Below are positions 15,016 through 15,080 of a stretch of DNA of 15,080 nucleotides, piece by piece. Made by a program: the position numbers and the translations under genes. The DNA is taken from assembly GCA_030613225.1 (NCBI GenBank), contig JAUWMJ010000021.1, positions 1 through 15,080 on the forward strand, given 5' to 3'. Positions within the stretch are counted from its first letter, which is position 1. Each line of letters opens with the position of its first letter. Source of the DNA: Desulfobacterales bacterium (GTDB taxonomy: Bacteria > Desulfobacterota > Desulfobacteria > Desulfobacterales > JAUWMJ01). Under the pieces are notes generated by a model, which saw only the letters and a program-made list of their open reading frames with translations, made no database searches and was not told the origin of the DNA.

Positions 15016-15080
15016 GCGTAGCTTGAAAAGCGTAGCCTGAAGCTTGAAAAGCGTAGCCTGAAGCTTGAAAAGCGTAGTCT
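15016..15080. repeat. Second tandem repeat array (partial)
   Basis: A short degenerate unit at 15016-15029, then two full 21-bp units starting at 15030 and 15051, and a partial unit at 15072 cut by the window edge. It has the same unit as the array at 13801-13921 and the same position relative to the promoter, about 75 bp upstream of the -35 box. Confidence 0.85.

Larger units (their letters stand above)
14796..15080. repeat. Direct repeat copy 2, running off the window
   Basis: Second copy of the segment at 13593: truncated NAS-like 5' end, promoter, the CCTGCGACTTGTC stretch and the start of the GCGTAGCCTGAAGCTTGAA array. It is longer than copy 1 in the CGTCTTGTCGGGG part, which is repeated two to three times here (14979-15018). 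The right boundary is outside the window. Confidence 0.85.

Overview
The window (about 43% GC by eye) looks like a chromosomal segment of a Desulfobacterota (deltaproteobacterial) organism, most likely Desulfobacterales. This placement is an inference. It rests on the dispersed TCGTAAAAAGTC and CTAAAGTG inverted repeats, a nicotianamine-synthase-like gene, and a SLOG protein with a DUF6794-like tail. I could not run any search to confirm it.

Layout. (1) 18-5006: one very large protein (1662 aa). It has an N-terminal BrxC/PglY-type (DUF6079-like) P-loop ATPase and ends in a PglZ-like alkaline-phosphatase-fold domain that keeps its metal-ligand motifs. These two BREX/Pgl phage-defence components are normally separate genes. 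The gene starts at the left edge, so any partners would lie upstream and out of view. (2) 5007-5690: non-coding DNA with nested imperfect inverted repeats, then a sigma70-like promoter, a TPP riboswitch and an intrinsic terminator. (3) 5691-9500: thiamine salvage and synthesis genes thiM, a possible 37-aa ORF, thiE and thiL. They are followed, after a CTAAAGTG repeat element, by thiD. (4) 9506-10345, minus strand: a zinc-ribbon rhomboid protease convergent with thiD. (5) 10361-10900: a cluster of TCGTAAAAAGTC elements, one of which ends 1 nt before the next gene. (6) 10902-11723: a cpSLOG (YpsA-like, 'putative molybdenum carrier') protein with a helical C-terminal domain. (7) 11902-12798: a PHP-family phosphoesterase with its own promoter. 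(8) 12791-13672, minus strand: a nicotianamine-synthase-like methyltransferase-fold enzyme. (9) 13673-15080: its promoter, a tandem repeat array with a 20-21 bp period, a VapC/Phd-type toxin-antitoxin pair, and a second, truncated copy of the NAS-like gene's 5' end, promoter and repeat array.

How the genes work together. ThiM phosphorylates the thiazole alcohol and ThiD makes HMP-PP. ThiE joins the two to give thiamine phosphate, and ThiL makes TPP. TPP should feed back on the riboswitch and terminator in front of thiM. No thiC or thiG is visible here. The right end has been rearranged: the toxin-antitoxin cassette lies between two direct copies of the NAS-like promoter region. The second copy carries a perfect-consensus promoter that points at the antitoxin and toxin.

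The strongest candidates for something new are the BrxC/PglY-PglZ fusion and the duplicated promoter and repeat-array structure around the toxin-antitoxin pair.
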